Below, in pieces: positions 34,814 through 43,346 of a stretch of DNA of 64,000 nt (the first letter of the stretch is position 1; each line of letters starts with the position of its first letter). The stretch spans positions 1 through 64,000 of the forward strand of contig JAZKIM010000003.1 in the NCBI GenBank assembly GCA_040384865.1. Reading direction: 5' to 3'. This DNA is from JBDKLC01 sp040384865 (GTDB lineage Bacteria > Patescibacteriota > Minisyncoccia > Phycocordibacterales > CAIZLB01). Position numbers and translations under genes: made by a program. The notes under the pieces were generated by a model. The model was not told the DNA's origin and did not search any database. It saw nothing but the letters and a program-made list of their open reading frames with translations.

Positions 34814-36049
34814 CTAAGGAAGTTGTCTTAAATATTCAATCAATTCAGGTACCGGAATCGTTTCCTGTGATCGGTTGTTCATATGCCTCACCGTCACGCT
34901 GTTTTCGATAGCCTCTTTTTGACCAACGAGAAGAATGTAGGGAACATTGAGTTTTTCTGCAGCAGCAAGTTGACTGGTTATCTTGTCACGGGAAAGAGAT
35001 TGAATGACGGGAATTTTTGCCTGACGGAGCATTTCAATGAGTGAAAGGCTCTTGAGTTTTGCATCATAACCAAGTTGGATGAAATAGAAGCGGGCGTCCT
35101 GCTCTTTCTTTCTTTTCGGAGTAGCTTTCCCCGTGCTATTGATGAGTAGAGCGGCACCAATTGCAGGTATTTCTTTCTTACCCCAAGCTTTTCTTGAAAC
35201 CGTATTGTAACGTTCGCCCAGTGCAAGCACCGTCGGTATTGTATCTTTGTTCTTCTTTGGAATACCGGTAATTCTGAAAATAATACCACTGCAATAGTTT
35301 CGACTGCCGACAAGGGCATGGTTTATAGTATAGGGAAGTGATAGTGATTCAAGATATTCCAATACCTCTCGGAAGTGGACACGGCTTGGTTCGGTAAGAT
35401 ATGCGATAGCCTTCGGTGATTCATTGTGAATAAGGACACACTTTTCGTGTCCACAATTTAAGAGTTCGAACGGATCTTTTTTGAACAATATGCGGCAAGG
35501 AGCCGAGAGTTCATTTAAATTTTTCTTGTAGTAAATGATGAATTCACGAGTGAAGCGAGCGAGAGAATCCTTATCACCAATGGAATTGATTTGGATTTCG
35601 AGATCGAGATCTGGATAATGCTCTTTGGTGATGACGTAGGCTGTTTCGATGGTAATCGCGTCAGCAATACTTTTTGGATTGCCGATGATATCGATATTGA
35701 AGAGGTGGTCACGATTGCCTTTCTTTGTGTGAGGGTTACCTTCGAGGGGGCCGCTGTATGAAATCATTGCTGGCTGAGGCAGGTCGATCATTTTCTTTTC
35801 AATATGGTTTCTCATGATAGCTATTTTTTCTTCAAGAAAACCCTCGAAGCTTAAAGTGTCGCTTTTTTCTGCTTCTCGCCCTTTGTTTTCCTTAAATGCT
35901 CGCGCCTTAGCAATGTCCGTTTTTTCAACTACCAAATTATTAAAAGGAACGAAACCATAGTGGCCGGCCGTTGCTTGAGCTGTTTGGTGTTGAGGATGAA
36001 TGACCGATTTTTTTGGCTGTGACGCGATGTTCCCGGTTTGTGGTGACAT
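34814..36049 (-). CDS. Divergent histidyl-tRNA synthetase-like protein
   Basis: 411 aa. Class II HisRS architecture: catalytic-like domain (~75-300) with FNIDIIGNPKSIADA, INSIGDKDS and HFREVLEYLESL, and a C-terminal HGTP anticodon-binding domain (~315-405, FIQLGYDAKLKSL...). However the HisRS hallmark RGLDYYTG is replaced by VGSRNYCSG (~255), so the histidine-sensing Arg is not in place, and no motif 2 F-R-x-E is seen. Either a fast-evolving HisRS or a HisZ-like non-ligase paralog. A TATAAC -10-like element lies 11 nt upstream. Adjacent to lepB. Confidence 0.7.
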   Translation of the reverse strand: MSPQTGNIASQPKKSVIHPQHQTAQATAGHYGFVPFNNLVVEKTDIAKARAFKENKGREAEKSDTLSFEGFLEEKIAIMRNHIEKKMIDLPQPAMISYSGPLEGNPHTKKGNRDHLFNIDIIGNPKSIADAITIETAYVITKEHYPDLDLEIQINSIGDKDSLARFTREFIIYYKKNLNELSAPCRILFKKDPFELLNCGHEKCVLIHNESPKAIAYLTEPSRVHFREVLEYLESLSLPYTINHALVGSRNYCSGIIFRITGIPKKNKDTIPTVLALGERYNTVSRKAWGKKEIPAIGAALLINSTGKATPKRKKEQDARFYFIQLGYDAKLKSLSLIEMLRQAKIPVIQSLSRDKITSQLAAAEKLNVPYILLVGQKEAIENSVTVRHMNNRSQETIPVPELIEYLRQLP

Positions 36050-36071
36050 ATATCGGTAGAGTTATATTGAA

Positions 36072-36647
36072 CTAATTTTTTGTGGTACTTGAAGCTCCCG
36101 GAAAAATACCTATCTGATCGAATGGGTAGAGTCTCATGAATGCTCTTCCTGTGATTGCGCTACGCTTCAGTGGCCCCCAGATACGTGAGTCCGAACTCAC
36201 CTCACGATTATCTCCCATGACAAAGTATTCGTCCGAAGCAAGAGTAACCGTTGTTTCGCGAGTACTCTGAAACTTTACGTATGGTTCAACAAGGGTAACG
36301 CCGTTGGGATTTTCATTGTTCTTTATGGTTACTAGATTACCTTGAACGATAACCGTCTCACCAGGAAGACCGACGATTCGTTTGATGAAGTGAGTTTTTT
36401 GCTTTTCAGCCAGCGGCGGTGTTAGGACGATGACATCACCACGTTTTGGATTCTCAAGTCTGTAGGTAAATTCGTCGACGATGAGATAATCACCGGTTTC
36501 GAAGGTTGGTTCCATTGAGCTTCCATATACCAGGAATGGTCCGAAAACGAAGAGACGTAGGGCAAGGAGTGCGACAAGAAGAATGGAAGAAAAGCGCCAG
36601 AAATCAGAGTTTTCCTTGTCTTTCTGTACTTCTTCATCTTTTATCAT
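36072..36647 (-). CDS. lepB: Signal peptidase I
   Basis: 191 aa. One membrane helix (~18-38), catalytic Ser in GSSMEPTF, Lys in KTHFIKRIVGLPGE, box D GDNREVSSDSR, and the RGDVIVL strand. Removes signal peptides of exported proteins. A TATTAT -10 lies 9 nt before the ATG. Confidence 0.95.
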   Translation of the reverse strand: MIKDEEVQKDKENSDFWRFSSILLVALLALRLFVFGPFLVYGSSMEPTFETGDYLIVDEFTYRLENPKRGDVIVLTPPLAEKQKTHFIKRIVGLPGETVIVQGNLVTIKNNENPNGVTLVEPYVKFQSTRETTVTLASDEYFVMGDNREVSSDSRIWGPLKRSAITGRAFMRLYPFDQIGIFPGASSTTKN

Positions 36648-36656
36648 GCGTGCATC

Positions 36657-36662
36657 ATAATA
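36657..36662 (-). promoter_or_regulatory. -10 element TATTAT of lepB
   Basis: On the minus strand, 9 nt before ATG 36647; leaderless mRNA predicted. Confidence 0.45.
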
Positions 36663-36805
36663 TATTTAAGGGGTTATGTACAATTGAAATTCTTCTCGAT
36701 CTTTATTTGAAAGATGACTTATTGGTGGAAAGTTACGAAAAGCTGAGAAAGTCTTTGTAGATAGTTAGAGGGCGGATTATGAAGGGTTTGTGGTAATATA
36801 AAAAT

Positions 36806-37393
36806 ATGTATATTATCGTTGGCCTCGGTAACCCTGGAGAAGAGTACGAAGAGACACGTCATAATGCTGGACGTATGGCCGTTTCGGCATTTATTAAAAA
36901 AGTTGGATTGCCGGAAGCGGTACCGAGTGCAAAATATTTCTCGCTCATTTCAGAGGGAAAAGTAGGTAGTGAGAAGGTGCTCGTGCTTATGCCTGAAACT
37001 TTCATGAATAAGTCAGGGGCAGCAATTAAGAATCTCATTACTAGTGTAAAAAAAGCAGAAACACTCGTTGTTATTCACGACGATCTTGATATGCCACTCG
37101 GGAAGATAAAGATTCTCTTCAATCGTGGTACTGGTGGACATAACGGATTGGAATCAATCAAAAAAGTGATTAAGACTGATGCATATATTCGGGTGAAGGT
37201 AGGAATTTCTCCTTCTACTCCAGGTGGAAAATTAAAAAAGCCAGATAGTTCAAAAGTTCTTGATTTCATCATTAGTAAATTCAAAAAACCAGAACTTGAA
37301 CTGATGAAGAAGGTCTCGAAAAAGGCGGCTGAAGCAATTGAAACAATCGTTGTCGAGGGAAAGGAAAAAGCACAGGAGATTTTTAATCAATAG
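36806..37393 (+). CDS. pth: Peptidyl-tRNA hydrolase
   Basis: 195 aa. IVGLGNPGEEYEETRHNAG carries the catalytic His, PETFMNKSG the conserved Asn, VIHDDLDMPLG the catalytic Asp and RGTGGHNGLESI the conserved Asn/His loop. Recycles peptidyl-tRNA. A TAATAT lies 6 nt before the ATG. The Nudix gene follows 17 nt downstream and may be co-transcribed. Confidence 0.96.
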   Translation: MYIIVGLGNPGEEYEETRHNAGRMAVSAFIKKVGLPEAVPSAKYFSLISEGKVGSEKVLVLMPETFMNKSGAAIKNLITSVKKAETLVVIHDDLDMPLGKIKILFNRGTGGHNGLESIKKVIKTDAYIRVKVGISPSTPGGKLKKPDSSKVLDFIISKFKKPELELMKKVSKKAAEAIETIVVEGKEKAQEIFNQ

Positions 37394-37410
37394 ATGAATC
37401 ATATATTTAC

Positions 37411-37824
37411 ATGAAACGAACTAGGGCCACAGCTGTAGTCTTGAGAGAAAATAAGTTGTTGATGATTCATCGATTTAAAAACGGGGAAGAATATTTTGTA
37501 TTACCCGGAGGAACTACTGAAGACAATGAAACAGTTGAAGAGGCAGCACTTCGTGAGCTAAAAGAAGAGACCTCGTTACACGGTACTGTTGTAAAAAACA
37601 TTGCGCGATTTAGCGATGATTTCCAAACGGAACACCAATTGTTTTTAATCGAGAGTTTAACCGGGGAAGTATGCCTGTCCGAGAATAGCATCGAAGCCAG
37701 TATTATGAATAAAGACAATTCTTTTGAGCCTGTTTGGGTAAGTATTGATGAAATAGGAAAGCTTAAAATATATCCTGGAAAGACGAAGGAAACATTGCTC
37801 AAATATTTCAATTTGCATATTTAA
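37411..37824 (+). CDS. Nudix hydrolase
   Basis: 137 aa. Nudix box G-x5-E-x7-REL-x-EE (GGTTEDNETVEEAALRELKEE) at ~31-51. The N-terminal strand starts RTRATAVVLREN, as in MutT/ADP-ribose-type Nudix proteins. The substrate is not deducible; small members often clean up NTPs or NDP-sugars. Confidence 0.9.
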   Translation: MKRTRATAVVLRENKLLMIHRFKNGEEYFVLPGGTTEDNETVEEAALRELKEETSLHGTVVKNIARFSDDFQTEHQLFLIESLTGEVCLSENSIEASIMNKDNSFEPVWVSIDEIGKLKIYPGKTKETLLKYFNLHI

Positions 37825-37923
37825 TCTTGGCTGGTAAGCTTTTGTCAGATTCAGCAAAGTTTGCTTTGATTGAACCTTAACTTTGTGAATAACTCAACCT
37901 AAACAAATAGAAAGGGGGCTGCT

Positions 37924-39339
37924 ATGAAGCGCTCATACACAACTAATTGGCCACGAGCTTGCGAAGTATTTGACAAACTCATTGGCCAACTCCGAGGAGG
38001 GGAACATCCGTTCGATCACTCGAAGGCTCCACAGATCGACGAGAATATGCCGGCTAATCTCAGCTTGGCGAAAGACAGGGGCGAGGGTGATAGAAAAAAA
38101 CACGCTTTGTTTCTTTGGATGTCATGCTATTACATGCGTGGCGGCATCGACAGCGAAGTGGCGTTTCGACGCCTGACACTGATTCACGAACGAAAGCCGT
38201 ATCTTTTCGATCCGGCTTGGATTAAGAAACACGTAGCGAAGAAAATTGCAGGTGGTCAGGTTCCGTACAGCAAGAGGCTTGTGCGGCACCTGAAAAGACA
38301 TGCCGTATACAAGGAATTGAGCCGGGAGCTCAGTGCTCACGGACTTGGATTCAGTCTGCATGACAATACGCGATTTTGGATCCTGAATGCAGTTAAAATG
38401 GAAAACTTCTGGCATGGAGACCCCCGGGAACTTTTCCACTGGGTCGTTTCTTACGACGACCTCGTGGGGAATATCGCCAACAAGAAGAAATTCAGCATGA
38501 ATGCTCACGGAGGCTTCCTTGGATTTCAAGAAAAGATGGTGAGCATGATCTCGTATTTTCTCGCTTCGACCGATCTCGTTGACCGACATACTATTCCGGT
38601 GCCTGTGGATTTCCACGTGCTTCGGATGCTGCTTGCCAATGAGATCATCGTGCCGCATTGGAAGGTGAAGCCTGGGAAGAGTATCTTCTCACCTAAATTG
38701 CTTGAAGTTGCGCGTGAAGTTACGCATCGCTACTGCCAGGAGCGTCGTGTTGAGATGATTGAGCTTTGCGACGCACTGTGGTTGTTTTCAAGGTCGATGT
38801 GTTCGTGGCACCCAGACAATATCAGTAAAACCCCGGACAAGTCGTATCAAAGAAAGCAACAGCAGAAACTCAGGATGAATCCTTTAAGGGTACTTGAGTT
38901 GACTAGTGTCGGAAGGCCGACCGAAGCACTTAGTCCTGATAAAGAGGTTGGGCTCGGACGTAAATCCAGAGTCGTCCACACACCACCGGTTTGGACCTCT
39001 TCGCAGCTAGCCGCATACGATCGATCGTGCCGAATGTGCAAACTGGAAAAAACCTGCAAAAGGGCGATTCCAGCCGCTCCGTACTATCTCTCAGGACAAG
39101 TTCACCTGAGAAACCGCACCTTTCCTGAAGGTAAGCCAACCTTGCTCGATATGGCCGAGGTGCCAATTCGAGTGAATGTAATACCTTGGGATAAGGAAGG
39201 GACGCGTAAGGCTGCTGAATGGTTCCTTGATGAAGAGAACAGGACAGCTCCTGTAGAAGATCAGCAATCCAGTCTTGATCTTGTCGTCGAAGAAAACCGG
39301 TCGGATCGCCGGCAGTTGATCAAGTTGACTGACGTTTGA
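37924..39339 (+). CDS. HhH-GPD/Fe-S DNA glycosylase-like protein (AGOG/EndoIII-like)
   Basis: 471 aa. The centre fits a helix-hairpin-helix glycosylase: GFQEKMVSMISYF with Lys 204 where the Schiff-base Lys sits, then IPVPVDFHVLRML with Asp 229 in the PVD position, as in AGOG and Ogg enzymes. Cys residues C293, C369-x2-C372-x5-C378 match the last part of an EndoIII-type [4Fe-4S] pattern, but with a 75-residue insertion between the first and second Cys. N-terminal ~130 residues are unrecognised. G+C-richer than the core genes, with an AAAGGGGG Shine-Dalgarno and a private terminator. DNA repair or antiviral base excision are both possible. The family call is mine from motifs and needs testing. 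Confidence 0.55.
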   Translation: MKRSYTTNWPRACEVFDKLIGQLRGGEHPFDHSKAPQIDENMPANLSLAKDRGEGDRKKHALFLWMSCYYMRGGIDSEVAFRRLTLIHERKPYLFDPAWIKKHVAKKIAGGQVPYSKRLVRHLKRHAVYKELSRELSAHGLGFSLHDNTRFWILNAVKMENFWHGDPRELFHWVVSYDDLVGNIANKKKFSMNAHGGFLGFQEKMVSMISYFLASTDLVDRHTIPVPVDFHVLRMLLANEIIVPHWKVKPGKSIFSPKLLEVAREVTHRYCQERRVEMIELCDALWLFSRSMCSWHPDNISKTPDKSYQRKQQQKLRMNPLRVLELTSVGRPTEALSPDKEVGLGRKSRVVHTPPVWTSSQLAAYDRSCRMCKLEKTCKRAIPAAPYYLSGQVHLRNRTFPEGKPTLLDMAEVPIRVNVIPWDKEGTRKAAEWFLDEENRTAPVEDQQSSLDLVVEENRSDRRQLIKLTDV

Positions 39340-39347
39340 ATTAAAAG

Positions 39348-39376
39348 TGCCCCCGACCCGCTTGAGGTCGGGGGCA
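39348..39376 (+). terminator. Rho-independent terminator
   Basis: 11-bp G+C-rich perfect stem TGCCCCCGACC/GGTCGGGGGCA with 7-nt loop. Confidence 0.85.
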
Positions 39377-39520
39377 TTCGTTGATATTTGGGTATTCCAG
39401 CTTGCGTCTTTGTGTGGTCAAAAATGTTGTCCACAACATTTATATATTTAATTAACATTAAGACGACTATACTTGAATTAGGTATTCAACCCGCTTTAAA
39501 TAAAGAAACAATTAACCTAG

Positions 39521-39528
39521 AAAGGAGG
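39521..39528 (+). promoter_or_regulatory. Strong Shine-Dalgarno AAAGGAGG
   Basis: Full-strength ribosome-binding site 7 nt before a TTG start at 39536. Such a site is rare in this window and fixes the non-ATG start. Confidence 0.8.
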
Positions 39529-39535
39529 CGATCAG

Positions 39536-40435
39536 TTGAAACGGAACATTGAAAAACAAAAACAACGCAAGTTGAGGTTTTCAGATCAAGCAGCGTCCTT
39601 GCTCAAGATTCGGGAATCAGCTGAATCACTTCCGGGTGGTCTGGCATTTCGAATCGCGGCAAGCCGCGTCATTCCGGTCGTTTCGAGTTTCTGTGAAAAT
39701 TTCATTGCGCGTCTTCTCGGAGGAGAGGTCGTGTCACATGATGCCGATTACGCTGAACTCGCAGACGTTTACGTCAAGAATCTCAAGATGTCTCTTCAGG
39801 TGAAGGGATCCAACCGCATGCACGACGGTCGTGCAAGTTTGGAACAGGTGGACCGTCTTTACCGCCAGGTCACCAGTCCGTTTTGGGACCCACTTGGTAT
39901 CAGGGAAGGTGTTTACGCTGTCGTTTTTTACAAAGGTGACAACGGCGACGGCAGGTCACTTCTCATCAAGAGGGGAATGTCCAATGAGCGAAAGCAGATG
40001 ATCATCGCGGAGGGAATCCAATGCGTGTATATTCTGGATGTGCGCTTCGTGCAGCACCTCTCGACTCAAACAGACTTCGAAAGTCTGAGGACGAACGGAA
40101 AAAGTAAAGTCTGGGCGGACCGTAAGGTGAGTAGCCAAAGTCAGCGCTACGTCCTTCGCTTCAAGCGGGGATTTCTTCACCCCATGGTGGAGGCACCGGA
40201 ATTGCCGGCGCACTATCGAACAGCGCTCGATGCCGCATTAGGCGTTTCAGGCTGGAAAATTCGTGAAGAGCACGTTAACGCCAGGTTCAACTTGAAAGGC
40301 TCGAGTATGACTCGTTCCGTCCCTGTCCGGATCATTGGTGGGAACAAGACGGTCAAGATGGTCCTGCGGACACTTGGCAAGAAGGAGAGGTTCACGATGG
40401 ACCTCAGCAAAAAGGAGCCTAAGCTCGCGTTGTGA
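39536..40435 (+). CDS. PD-(D/E)xK nuclease-like protein
   Basis: 299 aa with TTG start. Residues ~70-92 look like a restriction-endonuclease core: ELADVYV with Asp 77, then SLQVKGS with Q88-x-K90 (the E/QxK motif). The C-terminal ~90 residues are basic. No exact family recognised. It shares the G+C-rich style and Shine-Dalgarno use with the glycosylase-like gene 196 nt upstream, but a terminator separates them. Together they may be one accessory DNA-processing module; this is inference from proximity. Confidence 0.55.
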   Translation: MKRNIEKQKQRKLRFSDQAASLLKIRESAESLPGGLAFRIAASRVIPVVSSFCENFIARLLGGEVVSHDADYAELADVYVKNLKMSLQVKGSNRMHDGRASLEQVDRLYRQVTSPFWDPLGIREGVYAVVFYKGDNGDGRSLLIKRGMSNERKQMIIAEGIQCVYILDVRFVQHLSTQTDFESLRTNGKSKVWADRKVSSQSQRYVLRFKRGFLHPMVEAPELPAHYRTALDAALGVSGWKIREEHVNARFNLKGSSMTRSVPVRIIGGNKTVKMVLRTLGKKERFTMDLSKKEPKLAL

Positions 40436-40480
40436 AAAGTGCCGGACGCTCCATTGCGGGCGTCCGGCATTTCACTTTTC
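40433..40480 (+). terminator. Rho-independent terminator
   Basis: TGCCGGACGC/GCGTCCGGCA stem extended by GAAAAGTG/CACTTTTC, beginning at the stop codon of the 39536 gene. Confidence 0.85.
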
Positions 40481-40493
40481 AATATTTACATAA

Positions 40494-40520
40494 ACAAAAA
40501 CCCCTTTCGGGGCTTTTTGT
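40494..40520 (-). terminator. Terminator of rpsA
   Basis: ACAAAAA-CCCC, loop TTTC, GGGG-C-TTTTTGT; 7 nt after the rpsA stop on the minus strand. Confidence 0.8.
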
Positions 40521-40526
40521 TTGAAA

Positions 40527-41663
40527 CTATTTCTTATCAACAAATCCCAATGCCATTTTTTGATCTTTTGCATCGAACACATTGATCTTGAATGTATAGT
40601 TCTTGCCGAGCTCGAGTTTTTCTCGAAGCTTAGCTTCACTGCCGAATTCAGAAACGTGCACCAAACCAGCAACACCTTCTTCGATGGAAGCAAGGGCGCC
40701 ATGCTTGTTGAACTTGATGACAACACCAGAGACTATGTCATCTTTTTTATATTTCTTCTCAGCTTCCTTCCAAGGGTTTGTTTTGAGAGCTTTGATTGAA
40801 AGAGAAATTTTTCCTTCCTTTATTTCAATAACCTTCACTTTGACTTTGTCACCAACCTTGAAGATCGTTCGAGGATCTTCAACGAGAGACCAGTCGATTT
40901 CAGAGATATGAACAAGACCTTCAAGACCTTCTTCAAGCTTCACGAAGACACCGAAGTCTACCGTACCTGTGACCGTACCGTTTACTTCTTCGCCAACAGC
41001 GTACTTGCTGATGATCTTTTCCTTGTCCTTCATTTCAGGGCTCTTTTCAGAGAAGATGAGTTTACCTTCCTTTGGAGCTGCATTGATGATGACAACAGAG
41101 AGTTTTTGTCCGACGAACTTCTTAAGTTCTTCGAGGATTTTATCCTTGTCCCCATCTGCTACTCGAGGATAGTGATCAGCCTTGAGTTGTGAGGCAGGTA
41201 GAAATCCATTGATACCGTTCCAAGAAAGAAGAAGTCCACCCTTGTTAGCTTCAAGTACTAGTACGTCGAATACCGTTCGAGCCTTGATACCCGCTTCTGC
41301 TTCACCCCAAATGATGGCTTGCTTTGCTTCCTTGAGAGAAAGCTCTACATACCCATCGGCATTATTCATATCGACAACTTTTGCTGCGATATTGTCACCG
41401 ACATTTACCTTTCGGATGATGTCTCGGGCGTTAATGTATTCGCGGCCGTAAATGATACCTGTTCCGTAGGGCTTCAAGTCGATGAATACTCCTTTTTTGT
41501 CAACGGCAATGACAGGACCTTCAACGAGATCCCCGACGCTTGGTGGATTAGAGGTATCCGCTAGTATCTTGCTCATAACAGTTTCCTTTACAGGAACCTG
41601 TGTTTCCTCCGTGTCTGTATCGATATCTGCAGTCTTAGATACCTTTGCTTTTGTTTCAATCAT
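40527..41663 (-). CDS. rpsA: Ribosomal protein bS1 (four S1 domains)
   Basis: 378 aa. Four S1 repeats: ~43-110 (GDLVEGPVIAVDKKGVFIDL), ~126-195 (includes GINGFLPASQL), ~219-288 (GTVDFGVFVKLEEGLEGLVHISE) and ~305-375 (GVVIKFNKHGALASIEEGVAGLVHVSE). E. coli bS1 has six. The third and fourth domains carry the RNA-binding FxxF/H signature. bS1 recruits mRNAs with unstructured leaders, relevant to the SD-less C/A-rich leaders in this window (inference). Confidence 0.93.
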   Translation of the reverse strand: MIETKAKVSKTADIDTDTEETQVPVKETVMSKILADTSNPPSVGDLVEGPVIAVDKKGVFIDLKPYGTGIIYGREYINARDIIRKVNVGDNIAAKVVDMNNADGYVELSLKEAKQAIIWGEAEAGIKARTVFDVLVLEANKGGLLLSWNGINGFLPASQLKADHYPRVADGDKDKILEELKKFVGQKLSVVIINAAPKEGKLIFSEKSPEMKDKEKIISKYAVGEEVNGTVTGTVDFGVFVKLEEGLEGLVHISEIDWSLVEDPRTIFKVGDKVKVKVIEIKEGKISLSIKALKTNPWKEAEKKYKKDDIVSGVVIKFNKHGALASIEEGVAGLVHVSEFGSEAKLREKLELGKNYTFKINVFDAKDQKMALGFVDKK

Positions 41664-41765
41664 TATATAATTTTTCTATAGGAGCTTCCGCTTGAAATAC
41701 TGAATGGCACAGCGGGGATTACAGCTACAGAGTACTAATAAATAGTTCCGTTAGTATACATATAT

Positions 41766-42267
41766 GGTATAAAAAGACAAACCCGCCGGCGAACGCTCCG
41801 AGTGGAACGCCGCGGCGGGTACATGGTGCCGTTGACCAAGTTTGTAATAGTCTGTGTTTGTTCCTACGACTAGAGGTTTTTAATCACGGGGTCAGTGCCG
41901 CCTTAAGGGGTATTTTGCCTTTTCAGTAGCGCCGAGCTTTTTGCTCGGTTTCGGACCGGTTACGCAGGTTGGCATTCTTTCAGGGCATCCCGCAGGACGC
42001 ACTCACCGCTTAGGCAAGTATTTACGCACAGCTTCGTGTGCTAGACCGCATGAAAGAACGGAGATCTCTTCAGAGCTGCGTCGTGAAAGGACAATTTTGT
42101 TTGTGTGCACAACTGTCGACACTTCAGAGTACCCTTCACATTGCTGATTGAGTGCACCAAAACAACCTGAGGCATGTATTTCAATTGGCGTTGCTCATGC
42201 CAAAGTCGGACGTGAACTACGAGCTGGTTCGCGTGGAACGAATGAGCCGCCGCTCTCTGACCGTTCT
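41766..42267 (-). ncRNA. Candidate large structured RNA (~500 nt), unknown class
   Basis: A 680-bp gap between rpsA and the 42349 gene has no convincing reading frame on either strand but on the minus strand carries a promoter (TTGATT-17-TTAAAT), about 500 nt rich in inverted repeats and a terminator with T-run. Pairings seen: TTGTTTTGGTGCAC with GTGCACACAAACAA around a 47-nt domain, GTTCTTTCA with TGAAAGAA, GCACA/TGTGC, GAGC/GCTC and the final G+C-rich stem. It does not show RNase P P4, tmRNA T-arm or SRP signatures that I can identify. It may be a divergent version of a known RNA or a new one. Confidence 0.5.
41781..41820 (-). terminator. Terminator of the candidate RNA
   Basis: ACCCGCC/GGCGGGT and GGCG/CGCC stems with a 2-nt bulge; on the minus strand followed by TTTGTCTTTTT. 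Confidence 0.75.
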
Positions 42268-42273
42268 TCGACC

Positions 42274-42302
42274 ATTTAAGCACTTGTTCTTCTTTAAATC
42301 AA
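42274..42302 (-). promoter_or_regulatory. Promoter of the candidate RNA
   Basis: Minus strand TTGATT, exactly 17 nt, TTAAAT. Divergent from the TAAAAT -10 at 42337-42342 that serves the plus-strand gene. Confidence 0.5.
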
Positions 42303-42336
42303 ATTTTGTATTTTTGTCATTACAGCAAAAATACGT

Positions 42337-42342
42337 TAAAAT
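42337..42342 (+). promoter_or_regulatory. -10 element TAAAAT
   Basis: 6 nt before ATG 42349; leaderless mRNA predicted for the MBL-fold gene and possibly the operon to gyrA. Confidence 0.5.
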
Positions 42343-42348
42343 ACACGT

Positions 42349-42981
42349 ATGATACTTACATACCTCGGACAGGAAACATTCAAAATTCAATTTGGTGACC
42401 TTACTATTGCTCTAAATCCGCCTTCAAAAGACTCGTCATTCAAGACCGGTAAGTTTGGTGCGGATGTCGTTTTGCAGTCGATTATTCACGAAGATATGAA
42501 CGGCGGCAAAGACTATTCATACGGCGAGCGTGAACCTTTTGTCATTTCGGGTCCTGGTGAATATGAGACCAAAGGCGTGTTTGTGAGGGGGGTTGAGGGG
42601 GAATCTAACTATGATGGTGAGAAGAGAATAAATACAATATATTCATTTACCGTAGATGGCATTAGTATGTTGTTTCTCGGTGCTCAGTCGGGCCCCTTGC
42701 CAACGACGATTTCTGAAATCATTGATACCGTTGATCTTTTATTCATTCCAATTGGTGGTAATGGCGTTTATGACGCTAAAGAGGCATACAAGATTGCTAT
42801 GAACCTCGAGCCAAAGATCATTGTTCCGATGCACTTCAAGGATGTGAAAGACGATTCTCTCAAAGCATTTCTTAAAGAAGCGAGTGAAACAAGTGTCGAG
42901 CCGCTTGATAAGCTCACCATCAAGAGGAAAGATGTAGAAGGAAAGGAAGGTGAGGTGGTCGTGCTCATTCCACAGTCGTAA
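42349..42981 (+). CDS. Degenerate metallo-beta-lactamase-fold protein (UlaG-like)
   Basis: 210 aa. Begins ILTYLGQETFKIQFGDLTIALNP-like strands of UlaG/L-ascorbate-lactonase-type MBL proteins and ends with IIVPMHF, but the zinc motif HxHxDH is missing (the place reads QSIIHEDMNGG). Probably has lost hydrolase activity or binds metal differently. The TM-protein gene begins one nucleotide after its stop and gyrA follows, so all three are likely co-transcribed. Confidence 0.75.
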   Translation: MILTYLGQETFKIQFGDLTIALNPPSKDSSFKTGKFGADVVLQSIIHEDMNGGKDYSYGEREPFVISGPGEYETKGVFVRGVEGESNYDGEKRINTIYSFTVDGISMLFLGAQSGPLPTTISEIIDTVDLLFIPIGGNGVYDAKEAYKIAMNLEPKIIVPMHFKDVKDDSLKAFLKEASETSVEPLDKLTIKRKDVEGKEGEVVVLIPQS

Positions 42982-42982
42982 T

Positions 42983-43294
42983 ATGCAAAAACAAAACGGA
43001 TATATTGAGAAACTTCGGGCAAAGCCACTTGCATATCGACGCATGTACGCCTTTCTTGTCAGTTTGTTCATTACCATGCTGATTCTAGGTGCGTGGTCTG
43101 TATCGATAGCTTCACGTCTTATGTCCTCAGACAAAAATGAAAGCATGTCCGCTTCAGTTTCAAGTAGCCTTTCGGTATTGTCGCTTATCAAGAATCAGTT
43201 TGCTGAAGTTGTCGATAAGAATCCGTTTAAGGAAGGATCCATATCTACGACCAGTGAGCAAGCTGGGCAGGAATCAAATATTTTGGTACAATAG
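42983..43294 (+). CDS. Small single-TM protein upstream of gyrA
   Basis: 103 aa from ATG 42983, one nucleotide after the previous stop. Basic N-terminus with KPLAYRRMYAF, one membrane helix (~24-46), then a Ser-rich extracytoplasmic tail. No known family. Part of the 42349-45827 operon by spacing. Confidence 0.65.
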   Translation: MQKQNGYIEKLRAKPLAYRRMYAFLVSLFITMLILGAWSVSIASRLMSSDKNESMSASVSSSLSVLSLIKNQFAEVVDKNPFKEGSISTTSEQAGQESNILVQ

Positions 43295-43346
43295 GGGAAC
43301 TTTAAAGGCGTATTTTTCTACCCTAAAATCAGGCTAAACATCATTC

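Noticed and set aside
41766..42267. RNase P RNA, tmRNA or SRP RNA
   Set aside because: No GAGGAAAGTC-type P4, no TTCGA-containing T arm next to CCA, and too long for SRP RNA; a covariance-model scan could overturn this.
42041..42283. Possible 80-residue protein on the minus strand in the candidate RNA region
   Set aside because: Composition not protein-like, no start signal, and it covers only part of a promoter-to-terminator unit full of inverted repeats.
42152..42352. 66-residue open frame on the plus strand before 42349
   Set aside because: Runs across the promoters of both neighbours and has a low-complexity Phe/Lys tail.
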